A stretch of 64,000 nt of DNA from Mycolicibacterium grossiae (GTDB lineage: Bacteria; Actinomycetota; Actinomycetes; Mycobacteriales; Mycobacteriaceae), in assembly GCF_008329645.1 (NCBI RefSeq), contig NZ_CP043474.1, forward strand, positions 4,712,001 through 4,776,000. The letters run 5' to 3'. Below, one piece after another: positions 1 through 7,489 of the stretch. The position numbers were made by a program, and so were the translations under genes. Numbering within the stretch: the first letter of the stretch is position 1; each line of letters opens with the position of its first letter. The notes beneath the pieces are model-generated. The model was not told the DNA's origin. It searched no databases and saw only the letters and a list, made by a program, of their open reading frames with translations.

Positions 1-1
1 G

Positions 2-1165
2 CAGAGCCCGATCGTCGGCATCTGGCACTCCGGCGGTGCCCGGCTGGCCGAGGGCGTGCGCGCCCTGCATGCCGTGGGTCAGGTCTTCGAGGCGATGATC
101 CGCGCCTCCGGCTACGTCCCGCAGATCTCCGTCGTCGTCGGCTTCGCCGCCGGTGGCGCCGCGTACGGTCCCGCGCTGACCGACGTCGTCATCATGGCCC
201 CGGAGGGCCGCGTGTTCGTCACCGGACCCGACGTGGTCCGCAGCGTCACCGGTGAGGACGTCGACATGGCGTCGCTCGGCGGCCCGGACACCCACCACAA
301 GAAGTCCGGCGTCTGCCACATCGTCGCCGACGACGAACTCGACGCCTACGAGCGCGGCCGCCGCCTCGTCGGCCTGTTCTGCCAGCAGGGCCACTTCGAC
401 CGCAGCAAGGCCGAGGCCGGCGACACCGATCTCGCGGCGCTGCTGCCCGATTCGGCCCGCCGCGCCTACGACGTGCACCCGCTGGTGAGCGCCCTGCTCG
501 ACGCCGACGCCCCGTTCGAGGAGTTCCAGGCCAAGTGGGCCCCCTCGATGGTGGTCGGCCTCGGCCGCCTGGCGGGCCGCTCGGTCGGCGTGCTGGCCAA
601 CAACCCGCTGCGCCTGGGCGGCTGCCTGAACTCCGAGAGTGCCGAGAAGGCAGCGCGTTTCGTGCGGCTGTGCGACGCGTTCGGCATCCCGCTCGTCGTG
701 GTCGTCGACGTGCCCGGCTACCTGCCCGGCGTCGACCAGGAGTGGGGCGGCGTGGTGCGCCGCGGCGCGAAGCTGCTGCACGCGTTCGGCGAGGCGACCG
801 TGCCGCGGGTGACGCTGGTGACCCGCAAGATCTACGGCGGCGCCTACATCGCGATGAACTCCCGCTCGCTCGGCGCCACCAAGGTGTTCGCGTGGCCGGA
901 CGCCGAGGTCGCCGTCATGGGCGCCAAGGCCGCGGTCGGCATCCTGCACAAGCGCAAGCTCGCGGCCGCCGCGCCCGAGGAGCGCGAGGCGCTGCACGAG
1001 CAGCTCGCCGCCGAGCACGAGAAGATCGCCGGCGGCGTGGACAGCGCCATCGAAATCGGCGTCGTCGACGCCAAGATCGACCCGGCGCACACTCGCAGCG
1101 TGGTGACCCAGGCGCTCGCCGAGGCCCCCGCCCGCCGCGGCCGCCACAAGAACATCCCGCTGTAA
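2..1165 (+). CDS. accD6: Acetyl/propionyl-CoA carboxylase beta (carboxyltransferase) subunit AccD6, 5' end missing
   Basis: This is the carboxyltransferase subunit of an acyl-CoA carboxylase, which moves a carboxyl group from biotin to acetyl- or propionyl-CoA to make malonyl- or methylmalonyl-CoA for fatty and mycolic acid synthesis in the cytoplasm. The frame is open from base 2 and 387 residues are visible; roughly the first 85 residues lie outside the window. Crotonase-fold carboxyltransferase motifs are intact: GGARLAEG near the start, VVGFAAGGAAYGPAL for oxyanion-hole glycines, and VVDVPGYLPG followed by KIYGGAYIAMNS in the C-terminal half. Sequence and neighbours (glpD, TetR, flavoprotein and lipid kinase downstream) match the region after kasB in M. 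tuberculosis, where accD6 is Rv2247. The end converges on glpD across a strong hairpin. Identification is firm; only the 5' end is unseen. Confidence 0.95.
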   Translation, partial: QSPIVGIWHSGGARLAEGVRALHAVGQVFEAMIRASGYVPQISVVVGFAAGGAAYGPALTDVVIMAPEGRVFVTGPDVVRSVTGEDVDMASLGGPDTHHKKSGVCHIVADDELDAYERGRRLVGLFCQQGHFDRSKAEAGDTDLAALLPDSARRAYDVHPLVSALLDADAPFEEFQAKWAPSMVVGLGRLAGRSVGVLANNPLRLGGCLNSESAEKAARFVRLCDAFGIPLVVVVDVPGYLPGVDQEWGGVVRRGAKLLHAFGEATVPRVTLVTRKIYGGAYIAMNSRSLGATKVFAWPDAEVAVMGAKAAVGILHKRKLAAAAPEEREALHEQLAAEHEKIAGGVDSAIEIGVVDAKIDPAHTRSVVTQALAEAPARRGRHKNIPL

Positions 1166-1181
1166 CCCCCCGCCCACTCGG

Positions 1182-1230
1182 GATTTCGGCGCGCTCACGT
1201 TCGCTCAGCGAATGTGAGCGCGCCGAAATC
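1182..1230. terminator. Long hairpin between convergent accD6 and glpD
   Basis: Two 23-nt arms (1182-1204 and 1208-1230) are complementary except for one G-T type position, with a 3-nt loop. The element starts 16 nt after the accD6 stop and ends 6 nt before the glpD stop, so it can serve both strands as a bidirectional terminator. There is no long U tract, as is usual for mycobacterial terminators. It also looks like a dispersed palindromic repeat. Confidence 0.75.
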
Positions 1231-1236
1231 GCTTGG

Positions 1237-2781
1237 TCAGAGGAATTCCGCGGCGACGTCCGTGACGCGTGCGCGGTCGGCGGCGACCAGGCCGATGCGG
1301 GTGCGCCGGTCGACGACGTCGTCGACGGTCAGCGCGCCCTCGTGGGTGACCGCGTACTCGAACTCCGCGCGGGTGACGTCGATGCCCTCGGCCACCGCGT
1401 CGCGCGGGCGGTCACCCGTCGCCGCGGCGAACACGTGCGACGCCTCCGCGCCGTAGCGCGCCACCAGTGACCGGGGCAGCGCGGCGTCCGGCCGGCCGTC
1501 GCCGACGGGATTGGCCGGCGCGCCGACCAGCGGCAGATCGGTGGTGCGGCACGGTCGCGCGGCGATGCGCCGCTCGGCGAGCGCACGGTCCAGCACGTCC
1601 TGCGCCATGTACCGGTACTCGGTGAGCTTGCCGCCGATGACGCTGAAGACGCCGTTGGCCGATTCGGTGACCGCGTGGTCACGCGAGACGTCCGCGGTGC
1701 GGCCGCGCCCGTCGGCGCCGACGGCACCGGTGTCGATGAGCGGCCGCAGCCCGGCGTAGGCGCCGATGACGTCGGACTCGGTGAGCGCGACGTCGAGCGC
1801 GGTGTTGACGGTGGCGAGCAGGAACGCGACCTCGTCGGGCGTCGGTTGGGGTTCGTCCGGGATCGGCCCCGGCGCATCCTCGTCGGTGAGCCCCAGGTAT
1901 ACCCGGCCGAGCTGCTCGGGCATCGCGAACACGAAGCGGTTCAGCTCGCCGGGGATCGGGACCGTCAACGCGGCCGTCGGGTGCCCGAACGCCGCCGCAT
2001 CGAGCACCAGATGCGTGCCGCGGCTCGGGCGCAGTCGCAGTGCGGTGTCCACGTCGCCCGCCCACACCCCGGCGGCGTTGATCACCGCGCGCGCTGCGAG
2101 CACCGTGCTCTCGCCGGTCAGTTGGTCGGTCAGGCGGACCGAGGTGCCGGTCGCGTCGGCGGCCGCGACCCGGGTCAGGATGCGGGCGCCGTGCTGCGCG
2201 GCCGTCCGCGCAACGGCGACCACCAGGCGGGCGTCGTCGATCAGCTGGCCGTCGTAGGCGAGCAGCGCCCCGTCGAGGCCGGCGCGACGCACGTTGGGCG
2301 CCAACGCGATCGCGCGGTCGGCCGCGATGCGACGCGAGCACGGCAGCGTGTCCGCGGACGTGCCGGCCAACGCCCGCAGCCCGTCGCCGGCCAGGAAGCC
2401 CACCCGGACCAGCGCGCGGGCGGGCGTCCTCATCGACGGCAGCAGCGGCACCAACTGCGGCATGGCGGTCACCAGGTGAGGCGCGTTGCGCGACATCAGG
2501 ATTCCGCGTTCGATGGCGCTGCGCCGGGCGATGCCGACGTTCCCGGTGGCGAGGTAGCGCAGGCCGCCGTGCACCAGCTTCGAACTCCACCGGCTGGTCC
2601 CGAAGGCCAGGTCGTGCTTCTCGACGAGCACCACCGACAGGCCGCGGCTCGCGGCGTCCAGGGCGATCCCGGTACCGGTGATGCCGCCGCCGATGACGAC
2701 GACGTCCACGGCGGCGCCGTCGCCGAGTGCCTGCAGGTCGGCGGTGCGGCGGGCGGCGGTGAGGGCGGACGAGCCGGTCAT
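1237..2781 (-). CDS. glpD: Glycerol-3-phosphate dehydrogenase, FAD-dependent
   Basis: This 514-residue flavoprotein oxidises sn-glycerol 3-phosphate to dihydroxyacetone phosphate at the membrane and passes electrons to the quinone pool. The FAD-binding Rossmann segment IGGGITGTG is at about residues 30-38, followed by the family signature GTSRWSSKLVHGGLRYL, and the C-terminal alpha-helical domain typical of GlpD ends the protein. The ATG at 2781 was chosen over upstream in-frame codons because it overlaps the stop of the TetR gene as ATGA and gives the usual length of about 515 residues. It is therefore translationally coupled to the regulator. The M. tuberculosis counterpart is glpD1 (Rv2249c). 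Together with the kinase and flavoprotein nearby it points to glycerol and ether-lipid/phospholipid metabolism. Confidence 0.93.
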   Translation of the reverse strand: MTGSSALTAARRTADLQALGDGAAVDVVVIGGGITGTGIALDAASRGLSVVLVEKHDLAFGTSRWSSKLVHGGLRYLATGNVGIARRSAIERGILMSRNAPHLVTAMPQLVPLLPSMRTPARALVRVGFLAGDGLRALAGTSADTLPCSRRIAADRAIALAPNVRRAGLDGALLAYDGQLIDDARLVVAVARTAAQHGARILTRVAAADATGTSVRLTDQLTGESTVLAARAVINAAGVWAGDVDTALRLRPSRGTHLVLDAAAFGHPTAALTVPIPGELNRFVFAMPEQLGRVYLGLTDEDAPGPIPDEPQPTPDEVAFLLATVNTALDVALTESDVIGAYAGLRPLIDTGAVGADGRGRTADVSRDHAVTESANGVFSVIGGKLTEYRYMAQDVLDRALAERRIAARPCRTTDLPLVGAPANPVGDGRPDAALPRSLVARYGAEASHVFAAATGDRPRDAVAEGIDVTRAEFEYAVTHEGALTVDDVVDRRTRIGLVAADRARVTDVAAEFL

Positions 2782-3362
2782 GGCCGCAGGTATCCGTCCA
2801 GCGCGCGGGCGAGTTCGCCGGCCAGCCGGTCGGACCCGAGGATCGGCGCCACCACGTCGGCGGACAGGATCGTCGACTGCGTGATGAGAAGGCACATCGC
2901 GGCGAGCTGGCGGACGTCCCCGTCACGGACGCTGCCGTCGCGTTGCGCCGCGGCGATCTCGTCGGCGACGGCGTCGAGCAGGATCTGCTGGCTGGTGCCG
3001 AGCCGCTCGGAGAGGTAGACCATCGCGAGGTCCGGCGCCTGGTGCAGCACGGCCATGATGACGGGTTCCGCGCGCAACAGGTCGGCGACGGCGACGATCC
3101 GGGCCACCAGCTGCGGGCGTCCCACGCCGCCGGCCGGAACGGCGTCCAAGGCGCTGACGATCCGGGCGGTGAGCAGCGCGGCCAGGATCGAGCGGGTGTC
3201 GGGGTGGCGCCGGTAGACGGTCGGCCGGCTCACCCCGGCGCGCCGGGCGATCTCGGCGAGCGTGACGCGGTCGACCCCGTAGGCCAGCACGCAGCTCGCG
3301 GCAGCGTCGAGGATGCGGTCCTCCACGGGCTGCGCCACCGCGTCGTTACTGATTGACACCAT
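2778..3362 (-). CDS. TetR-family regulator upstream of glpD
   Basis: A 194-residue TetR repressor. The helix-turn-helix lies at about residues 30-60 with the typical core GVSRPTVYRRHPD after TLAEIARRA, followed by a variable ligand-binding helical domain. It is the first gene of a two-gene operon with glpD (4-nt ATGA overlap) and is divergent from the flavoprotein gene, with only 17 nt between the two start codons. A large imperfect dyad centred at 3361 sits on its own start codon, so autorepression and joint control of the divergent gene are likely. A GTG one codon downstream (3359) is an alternative start. The inducer cannot be read from sequence. It corresponds in position to Rv2250c. Confidence 0.88.
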   Translation of the reverse strand: MVSISNDAVAQPVEDRILDAAASCVLAYGVDRVTLAEIARRAGVSRPTVYRRHPDTRSILAALLTARIVSALDAVPAGGVGRPQLVARIVAVADLLRAEPVIMAVLHQAPDLAMVYLSERLGTSQQILLDAVADEIAAAQRDGSVRDGDVRQLAAMCLLITQSTILSADVVAPILGSDRLAGELARALDGYLRP

Positions 3363-3378
3363 GTGTAAGACTGTAACG
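3344..3378. promoter_or_regulatory. Operator-like dyad in the TetR/flavoprotein divergent region
   Basis: A 35-bp imperfect inverted repeat is centred at base 3361. The outer arms CGTTAC (3344-3349) and GTAACG (3373-3378) are perfect, and the inner arms ACAC (3356-3359) and GTGT (3363-3366) are also perfect. The dyad covers the TetR start codon and ends 1 nt before the flavoprotein ATG, so a bound dimer or pair of dimers would block both genes. Confidence 0.6.
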
Positions 3379-3379
3379 C

Positions 3380-4996
3380 ATGCCCGAGGTCGACCTTCAC
3401 CCGCCGATGGCCTGGAACGCGTGGGGCGACCCCGCCGCAGCCAAGCCCCTGTCCGACGGGATCCGCTCCCTGCTGCACCAGGCGCTCGGCGTCGACGCCA
3501 CACCCGCCGAGGAGCTGACCGAGGACCGGGTGCGGCTGCGCCCGTCAGCGCTGTCGGCCACCGACGCCGCGGCGCTGCGCGACCTCGTCGGCGCGGAGCA
3601 CTGCATCACCGACGATCACGCCCGCCTGCTGCGCGCGGGCGGCAAGTCCACGCTGGATCTGTTGCGCCGCAGGCACACCGGTGTGCAGGACGCACCCGAC
3701 GCGGTGCTCCTGCCCGGTGGCGACGACGACGTGGCGGCGGTGCTCGACTACTGCGCCCGCCGCAGCATCGCGGTGGTGCCCTTCGGTGGCGGCACCAGCG
3801 TCGTGGGCGGCCTGGACCCCGTGCGCGGCGACTTCCGTGCCGTCGTGTCGCTGGACCTGCGACGGCTGAGCGTGCTGCACGATCTCGACGAGGTGTCCGG
3901 CGAGGCCGAACTCGGCGCCGGCGTCACCGGTCCGGAGGCCGAGCGCCTGCTCGGCGCGCGAGGCTTCTCGCTGGGCCACTTCCCGCAGAGCTTCGAGTTC
4001 GCCACCATCGGCGGTTTCGCCGCCACCCGGTCGTCGGGGCAGGACTCCGCCGGCTACGGACGATTCGACGACATGGTGCGCGGCGTGCGCCTGGTGACGC
4101 CCGCGGGCGTGCTCGACGTGGGCCGGGCCCCGGCGTCCGCCGCCGGGCCGGACCTACGCCAGCTCGTCGTCGGTTCCGAAGGCGTGTTCGGCGTCATCAC
4201 ACGGGTGCGGGTGCGGGTGCACCGCTGCGCCGAGGTGACCCGCTACGAGGCGTGGTCGTTCCCCGACTTCGCCACCGGAGCCGACGCGCTGCGCGCCGTC
4301 GCGCAAACCGGCACCGGACCGACCGTCCTGCGGCTCTCCGACGAGGCGGAGACCGGCGTGAACCTCGCGACGACCGAGAGCATCGGGGAACGGACCGTCA
4401 CCGGCGGCTGCCTCGCGATCACCCTGTTCGAGGGCACCGCCGAGCACGCCGACAGCCGGCACGCCGAGACCCGCGCGCTGCTGGCGGCCCACGGCGGCAC
4501 GTCACTCGGCGAGGCGCCGGCGCGAGCCTGGGAGCACGGCCGTTTCGGCGCGCCGTACCTGCGCGACGGCCTGCTGTCGGCGGGCGCGTTGTGCGAGACG
4601 CTGGAGACCGCGACCACCTGGGCGAACGTCGGCGCCCTGAAGGCCGCCGTGACCGAGGCGCTGACCGGCGCCCTCGCCGATTCGGGCACGTCCGCGTTGG
4701 TGATGTGCCACATTTCGCACGTGTACCCCACCGGCGCCTCGCTGTACTTCACGGTGGTCGCCGCGCAACGCGGTGACGCCGCCGCGCAGTGGCGCAGCGC
4801 CAAGCGCGCCGCCTCGGACGCCATGGTGCGCTGCGGCGCCACCATCACCCACCATCACGCCGTCGGTGCCGACCACCGGCCGTGGATGCGCGACGAGATC
4901 GGCGACCTCGGCGTGGAGGTGCTGCGCGCCGTGAAGGGCGTCCTCGATCCGGCGGGAATCATGAACCCCGGCAAGCTGATTCCGCCACGCGCGTGA
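3380..4996 (+). CDS. FAD-linked oxidase resembling alkyl-dihydroxyacetonephosphate synthase
   Basis: A 538-residue vanillyl-alcohol-oxidase-type flavoprotein. An FAD-binding PCMH-type domain lies around residues 100-290 (VLLPGGDDDVAAVLDYC, then PFGGGTSVVGG for the pyrophosphate loop) and an FAD-oxidase C-terminal domain follows. The C-terminal HHHAVG, then R at WMRDE and DPAGIMNPGKL are features of the alkyl-DHAP synthase group, which swaps the acyl chain of acyl-DHAP for a fatty alcohol in ether-lipid synthesis. Whether this mycobacterial protein makes ether lipids is inference; related flavoproteins are often annotated only as FAD-binding oxidases. The ATG at 3380 has no clear ribosome-binding site and sits just beyond the operator. 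The stop overlaps the kinase start as GTGA, so the two are coupled. Matches Rv2251 by position. Confidence 0.85.
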   Translation: MPEVDLHPPMAWNAWGDPAAAKPLSDGIRSLLHQALGVDATPAEELTEDRVRLRPSALSATDAAALRDLVGAEHCITDDHARLLRAGGKSTLDLLRRRHTGVQDAPDAVLLPGGDDDVAAVLDYCARRSIAVVPFGGGTSVVGGLDPVRGDFRAVVSLDLRRLSVLHDLDEVSGEAELGAGVTGPEAERLLGARGFSLGHFPQSFEFATIGGFAATRSSGQDSAGYGRFDDMVRGVRLVTPAGVLDVGRAPASAAGPDLRQLVVGSEGVFGVITRVRVRVHRCAEVTRYEAWSFPDFATGADALRAVAQTGTGPTVLRLSDEAETGVNLATTESIGERTVTGGCLAITLFEGTAEHADSRHAETRALLAAHGGTSLGEAPARAWEHGRFGAPYLRDGLLSAGALCETLETATTWANVGALKAAVTEALTGALADSGTSALVMCHISHVYPTGASLYFTVVAAQRGDAAAQWRSAKRAASDAMVRCGATITHHHAVGADHRPWMRDEIGDLGVEVLRAVKGVLDPAGIMNPGKLIPPRA

Positions 4997-5913
4997 GCAC
5001 CGGCATCGGCTGCGTCACCGTCCTGACCAATCCGTCGTCCGGGCACGGCAACGCGCCCCACGCCGCCGAGCGGGCGGTGACGCGGTTGCAGCAGCGCGGC
5101 GTCGACGTCCGGTCGATCGTGGGCACCGACGCGCTGCACGCGCGCCGCCTCGTCGACGACGAACTCGCCCGCGGCACCGACGCGCTGGTGGTGGTCGGCG
5201 GCGACGGCATCGTGTCAGTGGCACTGCAGGCCCTGGCATGCGGCCCGGTTCCGCTCGGCATCGTGCCCGCGGGCACCGGCAATGACCACGCGCGCGCCTA
5301 CGGTCTGCCGACGGGTGATCCGGCGGCGGCCGCCGACGTCGTGCTCGACGGGGTGACCGAGACGGTCGACCTCGGCCGGATCCGCGGCGCGGACGGCACC
5401 GACCGCTGGTTCGGCACGGTGATGGCGGCGGGGTTCGACTCGCTGGTCACCGATCGCACGAACCGGATGACGTGGCCGCACGGCCGGATGCGCTACAACC
5501 TCGCGATGGTCGCGGAGATCTCCCGGCTGCGCCTGCTGCCGTTCCGACTGGTGTTCGACGACGGCGCCGGTGGTGTCCGCGAGGTCGAGACCCCGTTGAC
5601 GCTGGCGGCCTTCGGCAACACCCGCAGCTATGGCGGCGGGATGCTCATCTGCCCCGGGGCCGACCCCACCGACGGACTGCTGGACGTGACGATGGTGGCG
5701 TCCGCGTCGCGGACCCAGCTGATCCGGCTGTTCCCCACCGTCTTCAAGGGCACCCACGTCGACCTCGACGAGGTCCGGACCGCACGGGCCGCGCACATCA
5801 CGGTGGACTCGCCCGGCATCAACGCCTACGCCGACGGCGAGTACGCGTGCCCGCTGCCCGTCGAGGTCGCGGCCGTCCCGCGGGCGCTGCGAATCAGGCG
5901 GCCCGCGAGGTGA
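4993..5913 (+). CDS. Diacylglycerol/lipid kinase (DagK family)
   Basis: A 306-residue kinase of the diacylglycerol/sphingosine kinase fold that phosphorylates diacylglycerol or related lipids to feed phosphatidic acid and phosphatidylinositol-type lipids. The nucleotide-binding glycine motif VVGGDGIVS and the partner motif GIVPAGTGNDHAR are present in the N-terminal half, and the C-terminal half contains AFGNTRSYGGGMLICP typical of the family. The GTG at 4993 overlaps the upstream stop (GTGA); starting there gives a protein close to the 309 residues of the M. tuberculosis lipid kinase Rv2252, which has been described as able to phosphorylate diacylglycerol. Coupling to an ether-lipid-synthase-like flavoprotein suggests joint work on glycerolipids. 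The gene ends directly against the convergent DUF3145 gene with no spacer. Confidence 0.9.
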   Translation: MSTGIGCVTVLTNPSSGHGNAPHAAERAVTRLQQRGVDVRSIVGTDALHARRLVDDELARGTDALVVVGGDGIVSVALQALACGPVPLGIVPAGTGNDHARAYGLPTGDPAAAADVVLDGVTETVDLGRIRGADGTDRWFGTVMAAGFDSLVTDRTNRMTWPHGRMRYNLAMVAEISRLRLLPFRLVFDDGAGGVREVETPLTLAAFGNTRSYGGGMLICPGADPTDGLLDVTMVASASRTQLIRLFPTVFKGTHVDLDEVRTARAAHITVDSPGINAYADGEYACPLPVEVAAVPRALRIRRPAR

Positions 5914-6429
5914 CTAGCCGACCCCGCGGTTGAGCCAGGTCATCTCACCGGTGTCGCCGCCGCCGTTGCGGTACGGCTCGAGCGCCTCGTCCCAGGCGGT
6001 GCCGAGCACCGTGTCCAGTTCGGCGGCCAGCGTGTCGGCGCCCGAGGACATCAGGCTGCGCAGCCGCATCTCACCGACCATCACGTCGCCGTTGGCGCTC
6101 ATCGCACCGCTCCACAGCCCGAGCTGCGGGGTGTGGCACCAGCGGTGGCCGTCGACGCCCTCACTGGGGTCCTCGGTCACCTCGAAGCGCAGCACCGACC
6201 AGGCCCGCAGGGCATGCGCCAGCGCGGAGCCGGTGCCGACCGGACCGCGCCAGTTGGTGACGGCGCGCAACTGCCCCGGCATGGCCGGTTGTGGCGTCCA
6301 CCGCAGGTTGGCGCGCGCCAACAGGGTCGACGACAGCGCCCACTCCACGTGTGGGCATACCGCCGCGGGCGAGGCGTGCACGTACACCACACCGGTCGTC
6401 GCGTCGGCGAATTGGTTCGACGCACGCAT
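5914..6429 (-). CDS. DUF3145 family protein
   Basis: A 171-residue soluble protein without signal peptide or membrane segment that resembles the actinobacterial DUF3145 family (start MRASNQFADATTGVVYVHAS, then CPHVEWALSS). The family is well conserved in mycobacteria but I know of no assigned function. The start at 6429 is supported by AAGGAG 8 nt upstream; an in-frame extension to 6468 exists but has no such site. The stop codon abuts the stop of the convergent lipid kinase gene. In M. tuberculosis I recall a homologue elsewhere, near aceE, so its place here would be a rearrangement relative to that genome. Confidence 0.82.
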   Translation of the reverse strand: MRASNQFADATTGVVYVHASPAAVCPHVEWALSSTLLARANLRWTPQPAMPGQLRAVTNWRGPVGTGSALAHALRAWSVLRFEVTEDPSEGVDGHRWCHTPQLGLWSGAMSANGDVMVGEMRLRSLMSSGADTLAAELDTVLGTAWDEALEPYRNGGGDTGEMTWLNRGVG

Positions 6430-6542
6430 CTTCTGCTCCTTCGGCTCCACCTGGGACGTCTTCCCCAACGGCCTGGTGTAACGAAGGAATGGAATTCGGT
6501 GTGTCGAGCGTGTCCATTGTGCCCTGTGTGACTGTTGTTGCG

Positions 6543-7367
6543 CTAGTGTGCCGCGATTTCTCTCAGGACTCCATCAGAAATCGCAGGCCACAGCTCGTGC
6601 GTCCAGTCGCCGAAGTCGCGGTCGGTGAGCACGATCAGCGCGATGTCCACCTCCGGGTCCACCCACAGGAACGTGCCGGACTGACCGAAGTGGCCGAAGG
6701 TGCGGGGCGAGTTGTCCGACCCGGTCCAGTGCGGCGACTTGCCGTCGCGCAGCTCGAAGCCCAGGCCCCAGTCGTTCGGGCGTTGCGTGCCGAAACCGGG
6801 CAGCACCCCGGCCAGACCGGGGAACTGCACGGTGATCGCGTCGGCGTGCAGCTCGGCCGACACCAGCGCCGGCCGCAGCAGCTCGCGGGCGAACAGCGCG
6901 AGGTCGGCGACCGACGCGTGGGCGCCGTACCCGGCCGCCGCGGCCCCGCCGGTCAGCTCCGTGGCCGACGTCCCGAGCGGCGCGAGCACCGCGTCGCGCA
7001 GGTACTCGACGAAGTCGATGCCCGACTCCTCCTGCACGAACTCCGCGAGGACGGCGAAACCGGTGTTGGAGTACACCCGTCGGGTCCCGGGCGCGGCGAT
7101 GACGTCGTCGGAGCGCATCGCGAGACCGGAGGTGTGGGCCAGTAGGTGCCGGACCGTCGCGCCGGGCGGCCCGGCGGGCTGGTCGAGGTCGACGGCGCCC
7201 TCCTCGACGGCGACCTGCACGGCCCGCGCCACCAGCGGTTTGGTCGCCGACGCCAGCGCGAACGGACGCTCGACGTCGCCGTGCTCGGCGAGCACGCCGG
7301 ACGGCCCGACCACCGCCGCGGCCGACGCGGACACCGGCCAGTCGACCAGCGCGTCGAGCGCGCTCAT
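6543..7367 (-). CDS. Serine beta-lactamase-like hydrolase (class C / LACT family)
   Basis: A 274-residue beta-lactamase-related serine hydrolase, a fold shared by class C beta-lactamases, D-amino acid peptidases and esterases. Catalytic motifs are complete: SATK (S40-K43) for the nucleophile and general base, YSN (Y99-N101), and HFGQSG near the C-terminus in place of KTG. The HxG triad end resembles esterase and peptidase members rather than true antibiotic-hydrolysing enzymes. No signal peptide or lipobox is visible, so a cytoplasmic or non-classical location is likely and the substrate is unknown. The ATG at 7367 overlaps the stop of a 20-codon open frame (ATGA). It lies in a same-strand arrangement upstream of the DUF3145 gene, separated by 113 bp. 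Confidence 0.85.
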   Translation of the reverse strand: MSALDALVDWPVSASAAAVVGPSGVLAEHGDVERPFALASATKPLVARAVQVAVEEGAVDLDQPAGPPGATVRHLLAHTSGLAMRSDDVIAAPGTRRVYSNTGFAVLAEFVQEESGIDFVEYLRDAVLAPLGTSATELTGGAAAAGYGAHASVADLALFARELLRPALVSAELHADAITVQFPGLAGVLPGFGTQRPNDWGLGFELRDGKSPHWTGSDNSPRTFGHFGQSGTFLWVDPEVDIALIVLTDRDFGDWTHELWPAISDGVLREIAAH

Positions 7368-7426
7368 CGGCCGAGGCCGCGGTGCGCGGGGCGGGCGTCG
7401 GCGAGGTGGTCGATCAGCGCGTTCAT
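7364..7426 (-). CDS. Possible 20-residue leader peptide coupled to the hydrolase gene
   Basis: A 21-codon open frame from ATG at 7426 to TGA at 7364-7366 overlaps the hydrolase ATG by 4 nt. Coupling geometry is the only support: there is no clear ribosome-binding site and no homology I recognise. It could be a translational-coupling leader or chance. Confidence 0.22.
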   Translation of the reverse strand: MNALIDHLADARPAHRGLGR

Positions 7427-7477
7427 CGACGTCGATCACACCAGGCCCGGACCCGTATCCGCCAGCCCCCGACCCAT

Positions 7478-7483
7478 TAGGTT
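7478..7483 (+). promoter_or_regulatory. -10-like box for leaderless mscR
   Basis: TAGGTT ends 6 nt before the mscR ATG at 7490. This is the spacing expected when transcription starts at the A of the start codon, and no Shine-Dalgarno sequence is present. No good -35 box was found. Confidence 0.5.
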
Positions 7484-7489
7484 GGTGCC

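Noticed and set aside
6543..7367. A beta-lactamase resistance gene
   Set aside because: The HFG-type third motif and lack of a signal peptide fit esterase/peptidase-like relatives better; resistance cannot be claimed.
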